DNA from: Paractinoplanes polyasparticus
Lineage (GTDB): Bacteria; Actinomycetota; Actinomycetes; Mycobacteriales; Micromonosporaceae
Assembly (NCBI RefSeq): GCF_019710575.1
Contig: NZ_JAHWFK010000008.1
Location: 1-64,000, forward strand
DNA length: 64,000 bases
Direction of reading: 5' to 3'
Both the position numbers and the translations under genes were made by a program. The notes under the pieces are model-generated. The model saw only the letters and a list, made by a program, of their open reading frames with translations. It was not told the DNA's origin and searched no databases. Below, piece by piece: positions 27,651 through 37,480 of this stretch. Position 1 is the stretch's first letter. Each line of letters starts with the position of its first letter.

Positions 27651-28517
27651 GTGGCGCAACAGGATACCGACGTCTTCGTCAGGCTCGAGCGGTTTTACGA
27701 CGCCCTGCCCCGGCCCTACGCACGGGCCGAGGAGTTCGGCGGGCTGGTGCTCTTCGTCCGCGAGGGCGAAGGCTGGCCTTACTACGCCCGCCCCCGGATC
27801 GGGGCAGGCACTCCCTCTGCCGCTGATGTTACTGCCGCTCGGCAGCGGCAACGAGAGCTGGGCCTGCCCGAGGCTTTCGAATGGGTCCACGAGACCACCC
27901 CCGACCTGCTCGCCGTGGCCCGCTCGGCCGGCCTCGACGTGCTGCTCGCGCCGCTGCTGACGCTCGACCCGGCCGCGCTCGTGCCCGATCTGCCGGTGCA
28001 GGGCGGCACGATCCGCTTCCTCGACCCGGCCGCGTCCACCTTCGCCGCCGACCTGGCCGCCTCGCGGGCGGTGGCACAGCTGGCCTTCGGCGCGCCCGCC
28101 ACGGCCGGGTCGCCGCTGGAGGGGGCGCTGCTGACTGTCCCGGCCGGGCCGGCCGAGCGGGACGCCGCCACGCCCGAGCTCAGCGCCGCTCTGATCGCCA
28201 GCCAGCAGGAACGCAGCGCGTCGGGCGACTACCACACGGCCGTGGTCGACTCCCCCGACGGCATCCTCGCCACCGGCGCCGTCATGCGGTCGGGCGACGT
28301 GGCCGAGGTCGCCGGCGTGGCGACCCTGCCGGCGGCCCGGCGGCGCGGCTACGCCTCTCAGCTGACCGCTGCGCTGGCCCGCCGCTCGCTGGCCGACGGG
28401 GCCGCTCTGGTGTTCCTGTCGGCCGGTGACGACGATGTCGCCCGGCTCTACACCAAGGTGGGATTCCGGCGAATCGGCACCGCCTGCATCGGCGAGCCGG
28501 CTGCGGCGACACTATGA
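27651..28517 (+). CDS. GNAT-family acetyltransferase
   Basis: Predicted acetyltransferase of 288 aa. The C-terminal half (about 190-285) is a GNAT fold with the acetyl-CoA loop in VAGVATLPAARRRGYASQLT and a C-terminal ARLYTKVGFRRIG strand typical of N-acetyltransferases. The N-terminal ~120 residues form an extra domain seen in two-domain GNAT proteins. GTG start at 27651. No ribosome site is visible, but TAGTCT (27639-27644) sits 6 nt before the GTG, so the mRNA may be leaderless. It is divergent from gltB. Substrate unknown. Confidence 0.85.
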   Translation: MAQQDTDVFVRLERFYDALPRPYARAEEFGGLVLFVREGEGWPYYARPRIGAGTPSAADVTAARQRQRELGLPEAFEWVHETTPDLLAVARSAGLDVLLAPLLTLDPAALVPDLPVQGGTIRFLDPAASTFAADLAASRAVAQLAFGAPATAGSPLEGALLTVPAGPAERDAATPELSAALIASQQERSASGDYHTAVVDSPDGILATGAVMRSGDVAEVAGVATLPAARRRGYASQLTAALARRSLADGAALVFLSAGDDDVARLYTKVGFRRIGTACIGEPAAATL

Positions 28518-29526
28518 CCGGCGCCGGCGGCCCCGCCCGAGGGTGGCGAACACAACACCCAGCACGACGAGCAGCCCGCCGGCCAGTGCGATCCACATCA
28601 CCGGCGTGCCCGTGATGGGCAGCCCGCCGCCCTGACCGCCGTCGCCGTCCGCCGGCTCGGTGACCACGTTCACCTTCCGGGCCGGTGTCTCGGCGTACGC
28701 GAGAGCCTGATCACCCGACACCCACGGCACCGGCGGGACGATGACCCGGTACTCCCGCGTGCCGGCAACGGCGACGGTGACCGAGTAGGTGCCGTCGGCC
28801 CGGCTCTTCGCCGTCGCGATCGTCTGCCAGGCGCTGCTCGCGGAGACGCGCCCCTGCAGCTTCAGAGCCCGGTCCGCGGTCGGCCACTCGGCGTCCTCAC
28901 AGGCGGCCAGGTCGCAGCTGCGCAACAACTCGGTCGCCTTGCCCGTTCGGGCGAGACGGGCTGGGTGACGACCGGCTGATAGCGCGACGGGTCCTCGGCC
29001 GGCAGGTCGAGCGGGTCACCCGGATTGGAGTCGATGTACGCGCCCGGCACCCACCAGAACCGGACCGAGCCGTCGATCTGAGGCACGGCACTGGTGATCC
29101 GGGCCGGCACCGTACGGTCGGTGTCGAACTCCGGCGAGAAGGCCGGCTCGCTCAGCTCGTTGCCGTCCGCGTCGACCACCACCCCCGGATCCGGTAGTCG
29201 ACGTCGAACAGGCCCGTGTCCAGCACGACCCGGTTCGGCTGCCCGGGTTCGGTGAACTGACCGGCCAGGTTCGCCGGTTCGCCGTCCACCGGCTCGATGT
29301 CGATCCGGTTGCGGTAGTCGCCCGCCTCGTCCCAGGTGACCGCGAAGTTGCGGTGCTCGGCCGAGGCCCAGGCGAGCTGCACATCGGTGGGCGCGGGCTC
29401 GGTGGGCGCCAGGGCCACCGGAGCGGGGATCGTGGCCAGCACGGCCGCGAGGTTGGCGAGCACGGGCGGATCGTAACGACGCCACGGCTCCGTGGCGACC
29501 CGCTCGGCTAATCCGGAGGGCGCCAA
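28512..29526 (-). pseudogene. LPXTG cell-wall-anchored surface protein, broken by two frameshifts
   Basis: Three minus-strand segments in different frames join into one protein. Segment 1 (29526 to ~29190) has a hydrophobic LANLAAVLATIPAPVALA leader and a fibronectin-III-like stretch. Segment 2 (~29190 to ~28945) continues VVVDADGNELSEPAFSPEF. Segment 3 (~28945 to 28512) ends in a full sortase signal: LPITG, a hydrophobic helix (MWIALAGGLLVVLGVVFA) and GRGRRRRS. Both joins need one base to be restored. The first is near a run of C at 29182-29186, the second near 28940-28950. It is either decayed or affected by two indel errors in a GC-rich stretch. Intact, it would be a secreted, sortase-attached protein of about 335 aa. 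Confidence 0.78.
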
Positions 29527-30680
29527 TCCGCGAACGGCGCGCTGAGGATCCGAGGACGCATGTGGTTGAGCGCCGCGTCGCGGGCGCGCAGGGCCAGGCG
29601 TCCGCGGGCCTGCACCACGGCCGACATGCGGCGGGTCTGGCGGACGACTGTCGTCGCGCGGGGCTGGCGCAGGCGGCTGTAGGCCTCGAGGGCGGCGGTC
29701 AGCGCGGGGCCCGGCGCGGCCTCGCCGGCCAGCGCGCGCAGGGTGGCGGCGTCCTCGAAGGCGAGGCAGGCGCCCTGGCCGAGGTGGTGCGGCATGGCGT
29801 GGGCGGCGTCGCCGAGCAGGACGACCCCGCCCGGGCCGGACGGGAAGGCGTACGACCGGGGAAGGGGACGCAGTTCGCGGACCTCTTGCGGGACCAGCTC
29901 GTCGGCGTGAGTGGCGGCCAGCAGCTCACCCACCGGCGGATGCCAGTCGGCGAACCAGCGGCGCAGCAGCTCGAGCTGGGTGGCCGGCGATTCGGGGCGG
30001 GGCGCGCCGGCCGCCGTGGCGACCCAGTAGACGCCGCCCTGGCCCGCGGCCCGTTCGCCCAGCGGGATCGACACGAACCGGTAGCCGGCGCCCAGGGTCT
30101 CGCCGCCGGCGGACTGGCCGGCCGGCGGCACCCGGTAGCCCGGGATGACGGCCTGCCACGCGGCGAAACCGGAGCCGACCGCGGCCGACTCGGGGGCGAG
30201 CGTGCGGCGCAGCGTGCTGTCGATGCCGTCGGCCGCGACCACCAGGTCGGCCTCGATCTCGGTGCGGCCGTCGCCGATCACCGGCCGCAGGCCCGGACCG
30301 GTGCGGATCGTCGTGACCGCGAATCCCGTCCGGATCTCGACCAGGTCGCCGAGGCCGGCCATCAGGGCGTCGTAGAGATCTTCCAGGTGTACGGCGCCGG
30401 GAGCCGGACCGGCGCCGCCGGAACGCGGCGTGACCAGCCACTGGCCGTCGGGGCGGCGCACGCCGCCGTCGGGCAGCGGGCAGGCGATCGCCGACCAGCC
30501 GCCCTCGGCGTCGAGGGACTCGAGCGCGCGACGGCCGTTGGGCCACAGCACCAGCGCGGTGGGCGGCGCGGCCACCCGCTCGCCCCGTTCCAGCAGCACG
30601 ACGTGCCAGCCGCTACGGGACAGGGCACCCGCGGTGGCCAGTCCGGCCAGGCCCGCGCCGACGACGACCGCGGTGCGCAC
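29508..30680 (-). CDS. FAD-dependent aromatic-type monooxygenase
   Basis: Class A flavoprotein monooxygenase of 390 aa with the p-hydroxybenzoate hydroxylase fold. The dinucleotide-binding motif is VVVGAGLAGLATAGALSRSG, the conserved DG motif VVAADGIDSTLRR, and the second FAD motif VVLLGDAAHAMPHHLGQGA. It uses NAD(P)H and oxygen to hydroxylate a small, often aromatic, substrate that cannot be named from sequence. GTG start at 30680, five nt after lgt, so likely co-transcribed with it. Confidence 0.9.
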   Translation of the reverse strand: MRTAVVVGAGLAGLATAGALSRSGWHVVLLERGERVAAPPTALVLWPNGRRALESLDAEGGWSAIACPLPDGGVRRPDGQWLVTPRSGGAGPAPGAVHLEDLYDALMAGLGDLVEIRTGFAVTTIRTGPGLRPVIGDGRTEIEADLVVAADGIDSTLRRTLAPESAAVGSGFAAWQAVIPGYRVPPAGQSAGGETLGAGYRFVSIPLGERAAGQGGVYWVATAAGAPRPESPATQLELLRRWFADWHPPVGELLAATHADELVPQEVRELRPLPRSYAFPSGPGGVVLLGDAAHAMPHHLGQGACLAFEDAATLRALAGEAAPGPALTAALEAYSRLRQPRATTVVRQTRRMSAVVQARGRLALRARDAALNHMRPRILSAPFADWRPPD

Positions 30681-30685
30681 CCGGG

Positions 30686-31855
30686 TCAGTGTTCGTCGCT
30701 GCGGGACTCCGGCTCGGCGTCGCCGCCTTCCCGACCGGCGCCGGCGGCGTGGCCGGTGGCGAGCAGGGCGGCGCCGTTGCCCGCGGGGCCGGCCGGGTCA
30801 CGCTCGGCCGGGTGGCCGCCGGCGGCGATCTCCTCGGCCATGTCGGCCGGGGTGTCGGGCGGCAGGATTCCCGTACGGCGGTAGGCCTGGAACCTCGCCT
30901 CGCTGACCACCTGGTAACCCTTGGGCGTGGCATCGCGCGTCGACTCGGCCGCCGTCACGTCGACCTGGGAGACGTCGCTCGCCGCGGACGGCTCGGGCTC
31001 GACCTCGGGCGCGTCGTCGGGCACCACATAGGCGCGCGGGCCGCGGACGATCAGGAAGTAGATGAGCGCGCCCAGGAAGACGACGACCGAGGTGACCACG
31101 TTGAGCCGCACGCCGAACAGGCGGTTCGCCTCGTCGACACGCAGCATCTCGATCCACACCCGGCCCACCGTGTAGGCCATCACGTACAGCGCGAAGGCCC
31201 GGCCGCGGCCGAACTTGTACTTGCGGTCGGCCAGCCACACCAGCAGCGCCACACCCAGGTTCCAGAGCAACTCGTAGAGGAACGTCGGGTGGTAGAGGTC
31301 GGGCAGCGTCACCGCCTGCCCGTCGATGCGGGTGGCGTGGCCGGGGTTCGACCTGTCCATGTCGTGGACCTCGAGACCCCACGGCAGCGTGGTGACCTTG
31401 CCGTACAGCTCGTTGTTGAACCAGTTGCCGACCCGGCCGATCGCCTGCGCCACGGCGAGGCCCGGGGCCAGCGCGTCGGCGACCAGGCCGAGGGTCAGCC
31501 CCAGCTGGCGGGCGCCGAGCCAGGCGCCGACCGCACCGCCGAGCACCGCGCCCCAGATGCCGAGGCCGCCCTCCCAGATGTAGAGGGCACGGACCGGGTC
31601 GCCACCGGCGCCGAAATAATCCTGCGGCGAGGTGGCCAGGTGGTAGAGCCGGGCGCCGACGATGCCGAACGGCACCGCCCACACCGCGATGTCGAGGGAG
31701 GCCCAGCGGGCGACACCCCGGCTGCGCATCCGATATTCCATGATCAGGCAGGCGGCGACGATGCCCAGGACGATGCAGATCGCATACGCCCGCACGGGCA
31801 GGCCGAGCAGGTGCCAGACGGAGATTGTCGGACTGGGGATTGCGGCGAGGTCCAC
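30686..31855 (-). CDS. lgt: prolipoprotein diacylglyceryl transferase
   Basis: Integral membrane enzyme that attaches diacylglycerol to the lipobox cysteine of pre-lipoproteins such as the two binding proteins in this window. 389 aa. Conserved blocks are VGARLYHLATSPQDYF, AIGRVGNWFNNELYG (signature Arg/Asn residues) and HPTFLYELLWNLG, then GRVWIEMLRVDEANRLF. About seven TM helices. A hydrophilic C-terminal tail of roughly 105 residues (after about 285) is longer than in most bacteria; such tails are common in actinobacterial Lgt and are not catalytic. It lies downstream of trpA. Confidence 0.95.
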   Translation of the reverse strand: MDLAAIPSPTISVWHLLGLPVRAYAICIVLGIVAACLIMEYRMRSRGVARWASLDIAVWAVPFGIVGARLYHLATSPQDYFGAGGDPVRALYIWEGGLGIWGAVLGGAVGAWLGARQLGLTLGLVADALAPGLAVAQAIGRVGNWFNNELYGKVTTLPWGLEVHDMDRSNPGHATRIDGQAVTLPDLYHPTFLYELLWNLGVALLVWLADRKYKFGRGRAFALYVMAYTVGRVWIEMLRVDEANRLFGVRLNVVTSVVVFLGALIYFLIVRGPRAYVVPDDAPEVEPEPSAASDVSQVDVTAAESTRDATPKGYQVVSEARFQAYRRTGILPPDTPADMAEEIAAGGHPAERDPAGPAGNGAALLATGHAAGAGREGGDAEPESRSDEH

Positions 31856-31876
31856 GGGTGCAGGCTACCGGTTTTA

Positions 31877-31968
31877 CTTCGCCGGGTTACGCACACCCTC
31901 AGCCAGTTCCGCGCTCAGCGCGCCTTCGCCGGGTTGCGCACGCCCTCGGCCAGTTCCGCGCTCAGCGC
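31877..31968. repeat. tandem duplication of the trpA 3' end
   Basis: Two 45-bp copies (31877-31921 and 31924-31968) separated by 2 bp. The inner one is the real trpA end; the outer one still encodes [15 protein letters not shown] followed by TAA at 31874-31876. They differ at three sites, all silent third positions. The duplication shifts the frame, so trpA now stops at a TGA created inside the outer copy. Confidence 0.9.
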
Positions 31969-32724
31969 GCGAAGCCGCGACAGGCCGGTGGCGCGGTCGG
32001 GCGCCTCGAGCACACAGCGGATGAGCGCGCTGCCGACGATCACCCCGTCGGCGAAGCCGGCCACCTCGGCCGCCTGGGCGCCGGTGCCGACGCCCAGACC
32101 GACACCCACGGGCATGTCCGGGTTGGTGTGGCGCACCCGATCGACCAGCTCCGGCGCCTGCGAGGACACCGAGGTGCGCGCGCCCGTGACGCCCATCAAT
32201 GCGGTGGCGTAGACGAAGCCGCGGCAGTGGGCGACGGTCATCGCGAGGCGTTCGTCGGTCGAGGACGGCGACACCAGGAACGTACGGTCGAGACGGTGCT
32301 CGTCGGCGGCGGCGATCCACTCGGCCGCCTCGTCCGGGATCAGGTCGGGCGTGATCATGCCGGTGGCGCCGGCCGCCGCCAGATCGCGGGCGAACGCGTT
32401 CACACCGTACTTCTCGATCGGGTTCCAGTAGGTCATGAGCACGACCGTGGCCCCGGCGCTCGCGACCGCGTCGATGATCCGCAGCGTGTCGCGGGTGCGC
32501 ACGCCCCGGCTGAGCGCGATGTCGCTGGCCCGCTGGATCACCGGGCCGTCCATCACCGGGTCGGAGTAGGGCAGCTCGACCTCGATGACGTCGCAGCCGG
32601 CCTCGTGCATCGCGATCATCGAGGCGATGCTGTCGTCCACGGTCGGGAAGCCGGCCGGCATGCAGCCGACCAGCACGGCCCGATCTTCGGCCTTGGCCTT
32701 GTGGAAGACCTCGGCGATGCTCAC
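31915..32724 (-). CDS. trpA: tryptophan synthase alpha chain
   Basis: Cleaves indole-3-glycerol phosphate to indole and glyceraldehyde 3-phosphate; 269 aa TIM barrel. The catalytic Glu lies in [17 protein letters not shown] and the catalytic Asp in [17 protein letters not shown]. The phosphate-binding loop is [18 protein letters not shown] at 32724 overlaps the trpB stop by 4 nt. The last residues AR come from a tandem duplication at the 3' end; the ancestral stop was probably the TAA at 31874. Confidence 0.96.
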   Translation of the reverse strand: MSIAEVFHKAKAEDRAVLVGCMPAGFPTVDDSIASMIAMHEAGCDVIEVELPYSDPVMDGPVIQRASDIALSRGVRTRDTLRIIDAVASAGATVVLMTYWNPIEKYGVNAFARDLAAAGATGMITPDLIPDEAAEWIAAADEHRLDRTFLVSPSSTDERLAMTVAHCRGFVYATALMGVTGARTSVSSQAPELVDRVRHTNPDMPVGVGLGVGTGAQAAEVAGFADGVIVGSALIRCVLEAPDRATGLSRLRALSAELAEGVRNPAKAR

Positions 32725-33962
32725 GCGTTCTCCCCCGGGACGATCGCCTCGACCGGGTCGAGGATGCCGAAGTAGGCGCCCGCGGTGTGGACGTCCTTGT
32801 CGCCGCGGCCGGACAGGTTGACCAGGATCGTCGGCGTGCGGCCCAGCTCGGCCCGCAGCTGCGGCACGATGCGGGCGGCGCCGGCCAGCGCGTGCGCGCT
32901 CTCGATGGCCGGGATGATGCCCTCGGTGAGGCAGAGGAGCTGGAACGCGGCCATCGCCTCGTCGTCGGTCACCGGCTCGTACTCGGCCCGCCCGGTGTCG
33001 TGCAGCCAGGCGTGCTCGGGCCCGACCCCCGGGTAGTCGAGGCCGGCCGAGATCGAGTGCGACTCGACGGTCTGCCCGTCGGAGTCCTGCAGGACGTACG
33101 TGCGAGCGCCGTGCAGCACGCCGGACGAGCCGCCGGTGATCGACGCCGCGTGCCGGCCGGTGGCCACGCCCTCGCCGCCCGCCTCGAACCCGTACAGCTG
33201 CACGGACTCGTCGGGGACGAACGCGTGGAAGATGCCGATCGCGTTGGATCCGCCGCCCACGCACGCGGCCACCACGTCGGGCAGCCGGCCGAGCTGGGCC
33301 AGGCACTGGGCCCGGGCCTCGATGCCGATACCGCCCACGAAGTCGCGCACGATCTCGGGGAACGGGTGCGGGCCGGCCGCCGTGCCCAGCAGGTAGTGCG
33401 TGGTGTCGACGCTGGCCACCCAGTCGCGCAGCGCCTCGTTCAGCGCGTCCTTCAGGGTGCGCGAGCCGTTGGTGACCGGCACGACCGTGGCGCCGAGCAT
33501 GCGCATCCGGGCCACGTTGAGCGCCTGCCGCTCGGTGTCCATCTCGCCCATGTAGACGACACACTCGAGGTCGAGCAGGGCGGCCGCGGTGGCCGAGGCG
33601 ACGCCGTGCTGGCCGGCGCCGGTCTCCGCGATCACCCGGGGCTTGCCCATCCGCTTGGCCAGCAGGGCCTGGCCCAGCACGTTGCGCACCTTGTGGGCGC
33701 CCGTGTGGTTCAGGTCCTCCCGCTTGAGCAGGATCTCGGCGCCGAGCCGTTCGGAGAGCCGCTCCGCCCGGTAGAGCAGCGACGGGGTCCCCGCGTAGTT
33801 GACCAGCAGGCTCTCGAACTCGGCCTGGAAGACCGGGTCGGTCTTGGCCGACCGGTACGCGGCGTCGAGCTCGTCCAGCGCCCGGACGAGGGCCTCCGGA
33901 ACGAACCGGCCGCCGTACCGGCCGAAATGCCCGGACAGGTCGGGCAGCGTCGGCGCGCTCAC
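32721..33962 (-). CDS. trpB: tryptophan synthase beta chain
   Basis: PLP enzyme joining indole and serine to tryptophan; 413 aa. The PLP lysine is in [18 protein letters not shown], the catalytic Glu region in [14 protein letters not shown], and the phosphate-binding loop in [16 protein letters not shown] at 33962 overlaps the trpC stop by 4 nt, and its stop overlaps trpA by 4 nt. The three genes are translationally coupled. Confidence 0.97.
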   Translation of the reverse strand: MSAPTLPDLSGHFGRYGGRFVPEALVRALDELDAAYRSAKTDPVFQAEFESLLVNYAGTPSLLYRAERLSERLGAEILLKREDLNHTGAHKVRNVLGQALLAKRMGKPRVIAETGAGQHGVASATAAALLDLECVVYMGEMDTERQALNVARMRMLGATVVPVTNGSRTLKDALNEALRDWVASVDTTHYLLGTAAGPHPFPEIVRDFVGGIGIEARAQCLAQLGRLPDVVAACVGGGSNAIGIFHAFVPDESVQLYGFEAGGEGVATGRHAASITGGSSGVLHGARTYVLQDSDGQTVESHSISAGLDYPGVGPEHAWLHDTGRAEYEPVTDDEAMAAFQLLCLTEGIIPAIESAHALAGAARIVPQLRAELGRTPTILVNLSGRGDKDVHTAGAYFGILDPVEAIVPGENA

Positions 33963-34810
33963 CGGACCGGCCGCGGCGTCGCCGGGTGGTTGCCCGCGTT
34001 GACCAGCTCGGCCACGGCGTCGCGGGGCGACTTCTGGGTCACCAGCCCCTCGCCGACCAGCACGGCGTCGGCGCCGGCCGACGCGTACCGGATCAGGTCG
34101 TGCGGCCCGCGCACACCCGACTCGGCGATCTTCACGACGTTGTTGGGCAGCCCGGGCGCGATCCGCTCGAAGACCGACCGGTCGACCTCGAGCGTGCGCA
34201 GGTCGCGGGCGTTGACCCCGATGACCTTCGCGTTCGCCTCGAGGGCGCGGTCCGCCTCCTCCTCGTTGTGGACCTCGACCAGCGCCGTCATGCCGAGCGA
34301 CTCGATCCGCTCGAGCAGGCCCATGAGCACGTTCTGCTCGAGCGCGGCCACGATGAGCAGCACCAGGTCGGCGCCGTGGGCGCGGGCCTCGTGCACCTGA
34401 TAGCTGGAGACCACGAAATCCTTGCGCAGCACCGGAATCTGCACCGAGGCGCGCACGGCCTTCAGATCGTCGAGCGAACCGCCGAACCATCGGCCCTCGG
34501 TGAGCACGCTGATGCAGCGGGCGCCGCCCGCCGCGTACTCCCCCGCCAGTTCGGCCGGGTCGGGGATGTCGGCCAGCGCGCCCTTGGACGGCGACGACCG
34601 CTTCACCTCGGCGATCACGGCCACGCCGGGCTTGCGCAACGCCGCGTAGGCGTCGATGGCCGGTGGCGCTGCCGCCGCCAGCTCACGAACCTGCTCGAGC
34701 GGCACCTGCTCCTGCCGGGCCGCCACGTCCTCGCGCACACCGGCGAGGATCTCCTCCAGCACGTTCTGCGGTCCGCCAGAACCCGCTTCCGCCTGCTGTT
34801 CGGATGTCAC
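33959..34810 (-). CDS. trpC: indole-3-glycerol phosphate synthase
   Basis: Closes the indole ring of CdRP in tryptophan synthesis; 283 aa TIM barrel. Substrate and catalytic residues lie in [17 protein letters not shown] (catalytic Lys), [12 protein letters not shown] (Lys), [14 protein letters not shown] (Glu) and [12 protein letters not shown] (Asn). GTG at 34810 is preceded by GGAGAGGGGAG seven nt upstream; the frame is open further back to 34867 but lacks homology there. First gene of trpC-trpB-trpA. Confidence 0.96.
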   Translation of the reverse strand: MTSEQQAEAGSGGPQNVLEEILAGVREDVAARQEQVPLEQVRELAAAAPPAIDAYAALRKPGVAVIAEVKRSSPSKGALADIPDPAELAGEYAAGGARCISVLTEGRWFGGSLDDLKAVRASVQIPVLRKDFVVSSYQVHEARAHGADLVLLIVAALEQNVLMGLLERIESLGMTALVEVHNEEEADRALEANAKVIGVNARDLRTLEVDRSVFERIAPGLPNNVVKIAESGVRGPHDLIRYASAGADAVLVGEGLVTQKSPRDAVAELVNAGNHPATPRPVR

Positions 34811-35133
34811 GAAACGACTCCCCTCTCCGGGTGTCCTCCGACCGATGCTAGGAGGTCGCGGTCGCACAAGACCCCCCGGGGTATGGCGCGCCTCACCAGG
34901 TGGCCTGGGGCATAATGCCGCCTGCCCGGGTGCGCGCTGTCTCTTCTGTCACAGCAGCCACAGGCCCGCCGGCGCGTTGTGCAGGGGCACCTCATCTGAT
35001 CGGTGGACCCCCACCGCGCGTAAACGCGACCGTCACTCACCGGAAATACGGACCGTTCATGATGAGTCCCAGGCAGACTGGTCGAGGCGTCACGCACGCC
35101 GGCCAGCCCAGAGCGATCGATGTGGAGTTTCCC
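34811..35133. promoter_or_regulatory. divergent intergenic region, trpC / small ORF
   Basis: 323 bp between two divergent starts, so it should hold both promoters. I looked for a Trp-rich leader peptide or attenuator upstream of trpC and saw only isolated TGG codons. Nothing else recognised. Confidence 0.5.
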
Positions 35134-35385
35134 GTGGCCGCCATCCGGACCGCTCCGACCGAGCCCGTCGGATTCGCGAATGTCTCCCGCGCCCTCGTCT
35201 CCGTCGCCGCCGACCTCGTCATCGGCGTGCAGCGCCGGGTGGTGGGCGACGACAAGGTACGCACCGCCCGCGACAACGCCTGGGCGGCGACTCTGGAGAA
35301 TCGTGCCCAGCACGAGGCCCAGGCCGAGCTGACCCGCGAGGTCGCGGCCATGGTCGCCCGCCGCAGCCTGGTGCGGGCCCGCTAG
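35134..35385 (+). CDS. small conserved-looking hypothetical protein in the trp region
   Basis: 83 aa, soluble, helical (VSVAADLVIGVQRRVVGDD, then AELTREVAAMVARRSLVRAR), no known motif. GTG at 35134 chosen because GGAG lies 6 nt upstream; the frame is open upstream to at least 35059 without a better start. It sits alone on the plus strand between trpC and the trp-region membrane gene, where other actinobacteria also carry small unknown genes. Function unknown. Confidence 0.55.
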   Translation: MAAIRTAPTEPVGFANVSRALVSVAADLVIGVQRRVVGDDKVRTARDNAWAATLENRAQHEAQAELTREVAAMVARRSLVRAR

Positions 35386-35399
35386 CTCGGTCGGATCGT

Positions 35400-35951
35400 C
35401 TAGTCGGTCGGATCGTCCCCGCGGTCCAGGGAGTCCCAGGCCGCACGGTTGTCGACCGGCTTGGTGTTGAGGCCGGCGGGCGCGGGCGCTTCGGCCGGGG
35501 CCGAGGGCTTCCGGTCGTACCGGGCCGACATGCGCGGCCACAGATGTCCCTGACGCGCGGCCGTGAGCCCACCCAGCGCGATGATCGCGCCGCCGAAGGC
35601 GCAGGCCACCGGCCACACGGTGCCGCCCGCACCCGCCTCGCCGGTGTCGAGACCGGCGCGGCCGGCGATCGCGGCGACAGCCACCCCGGCACCCACCAGC
35701 ACGAGCAGGCCGCCCAGGCCGCGGCGCAGCCAGCCGTGCGTGGCGAGCAACGCTCCCGTGCCGGCCAGGCCGACCAGCGCCAGGCCGATCAGCCACGGCG
35801 CGATGTCGGTGCCGGTCGCGACCGTCCGCAGGTCGGACAGACCCGGCCGCGGGGTCACCTGCACGGACCAGGTGCGGGTGGCGCCGTACGCCGCCAGGCC
35901 GGCCCCGGCCAGACAGGCCAGCAAGGACAAGAGGTACGAACGTCGGTTCAT
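35400..35951 (-). CDS. Trp-region conserved membrane protein (TIGR02234 type)
   Basis: 183 aa with four hydrophobic helices, the first at residues 5-23 and the others between about 45 and 135. A hydrophilic, Pro-rich C-terminal tail of ~45 residues ends in [11 protein letters not shown]. The motif [25 protein letters not shown] fits the family found next to trp genes in actinobacteria. ATG at 35951 overlaps the trpE stop (ATGA). Its role in tryptophan metabolism or transport is not established. Confidence 0.88.
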   Translation of the reverse strand: MNRRSYLLSLLACLAGAGLAAYGATRTWSVQVTPRPGLSDLRTVATGTDIAPWLIGLALVGLAGTGALLATHGWLRRGLGGLLVLVGAGVAVAAIAGRAGLDTGEAGAGGTVWPVACAFGGAIIALGGLTAARQGHLWPRMSARYDRKPSAPAEAPAPAGLNTKPVDNRAAWDSLDRGDDPTD

Positions 35952-37480
35952 CGGGCGGCGCGCAGGGTCTCCGCCGAGGCGATCGCGGCCAGGACAGCCG
36001 CCGCCTTGTTGCGGGTCTCCTGCTCCTCGGCCGCCGGATCGGAGTCGGCCACGATGCCCGCCCCGGCGCCTACGTAGGCGACGCCGTCCTTGAGCAGGGC
36101 GGTGCGGATCGCGATCGCCATGTCCATGTCGCCCGCGAAACCGAAGTAGCCGACCGTGCCGCCGTAGAGGCCACGGCGGGTCGGCTCGAGTCCCTCGATG
36201 ATCTCCATGGCGCGTACCTTCGGCGCACCCGACAACGTGCCCGCCGGGAACGTCGCCGCCAGCGCGTCGAACGCCGACCGGTCGTCGCGCAGCTCGCCGG
36301 TCACCGTCGAGACGATGTGCATGACATGGCTGTAGCGCTCGATGCGGGCGAACTCGGGCACCTCGACCGACCCGGCCCGGCACACCCGGCCCAGGTCGTT
36401 GCGGCCCAGGTCGACCAGCATGACGTGCTCGGAACGTTCCTTCGGGTCGGCCAGCAGCTCGGCGGCCAGGGCGTTGTCCTGCTCCGGGGTGGCGCCGCGC
36501 CAGCGGGTGCCGGCGATCGGGTGCAGCAGGGCGCGGCGGGTGCCCCCCTCGTCGGCGCTGACCTTCAGGTGCGCCTCGGGCGAGGACCCGACGATGTCGA
36601 AGTCGTCGAATCGCAGGAGATACATGTACGGGCTGGGGTTCGTCGCCCGCAGCACGCGGTAGACGTCGAGCGGGTCGGCGTCGGTGGGCCGCTCGAAACG
36701 CTGCGCGACGACGATCTGGAAACACTCGCCGGCCCGGATCGCCTCCTTGGCCTCGTCGACCGCCTTTTGATATTCGCCCGGCGCCGTACGGCTCACCGGC
36801 TCACCGGCCCGCCGGCGCTCCACCATGGAGATCATCGGTGGCGTGGGCCGCGACAACGCCGTGGTCATCGCGTCCAGCCGGCCGACCGCGTTGTGATACG
36901 CGGCGAGCTTGGCCCGCTCGTCGGCGTCCTCGGCCAGCACCGCGTTGGCGACCAGGATCGCCGAGCCGTCGTAGTGGTCGAGCACAACCAGGTCGGTGGC
37001 GAGCATCATGCCCAGCTCGGGCAGGGCCAGGTCGTCGGTGGCCGACTGCGGCAGGCGCTCGAAACGGCGTACGAGGTCATAGCTGAGATAGCCGACCATG
37101 CCGCCGGTCAGCGGGGGCAGATCGTCCGGTGCCGGACCGTCGGCGAGCGCGGCCACGGTCTCGCGCAGCGCCACCACGGGGTCGCCGCCGAGCGGCACGC
37201 CCGCGGGCGGCGCGCCCAGCCAATGCGCCTCGCCGTCCCGCTCGACCAGCGTGGCCGCGCTGCGCACCCCGACGAACGAATACCGCGACCAGGCCGCCCC
37301 GGACGGGCCCGCGCCCTGCTCGGCCGACTCGAGCAGGAAGGTGCCCGGGCCGCCGGCCAGCTTCGTGTAGACGCCGACCGGGGTCTCGCCGTCGGCCAGC
37401 AGCCGGCGGGTGACCGGCACGACCCGGCGGCGCTGCCGCAGGAACTCCGCCTCGTCGGGGAAGACGGCGCCGGTGGTCAC
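35948..37480 (-). CDS. trpE: anthranilate synthase component I
   Basis: Makes anthranilate from chorismate with ammonia supplied by TrpG, which is not in this window; 510 aa. The chorismate-binding half has [35 protein letters not shown] and [19 protein letters not shown]. The N-terminal half carries an LLES sequence (FLLESAEQG), the element that binds tryptophan for feedback inhibition. GTG at 37480 overlaps the hisI stop, and the gene is followed with overlap by the trp-region membrane protein. Confidence 0.97.
   Translation of the reverse strand: MTTGAVFPDEAEFLRQRRRVVPVTRRLLADGETPVGVYTKLAGGPGTFLLESAEQGAGPSGAAWSRYSFVGVRSAATLVERDGEAHWLGAPPAGVPLGGDPVVALRETVAALADGPAPDDLPPLTGGMVGYLSYDLVRRFERLPQSATDDLALPELGMMLATDLVVLDHYDGSAILVANAVLAEDADERAKLAAYHNAVGRLDAMTTALSRPTPPMISMVERRRAGEPVSRTAPGEYQKAVDEAKEAIRAGECFQIVVAQRFERPTDADPLDVYRVLRATNPSPYMYLLRFDDFDIVGSSPEAHLKVSADEGGTRRALLHPIAGTRWRGATPEQDNALAAELLADPKERSEHVMLVDLGRNDLGRVCRAGSVEVPEFARIERYSHVMHIVSTVTGELRDDRSAFDALAATFPAGTLSGAPKVRAMEIIEGLEPTRRGLYGGTVGYFGFAGDMDMAIAIRTALLKDGVAYVGAGAGIVADSDPAAEEQETRNKAAAVLAAIASAETLRAAR

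Noticed and set aside
34811..35133. Possible tryptophan attenuator/leader peptide upstream of trpC
   Set aside because: No short frame with adjacent TGG codons and no terminator/antiterminator pair was found.
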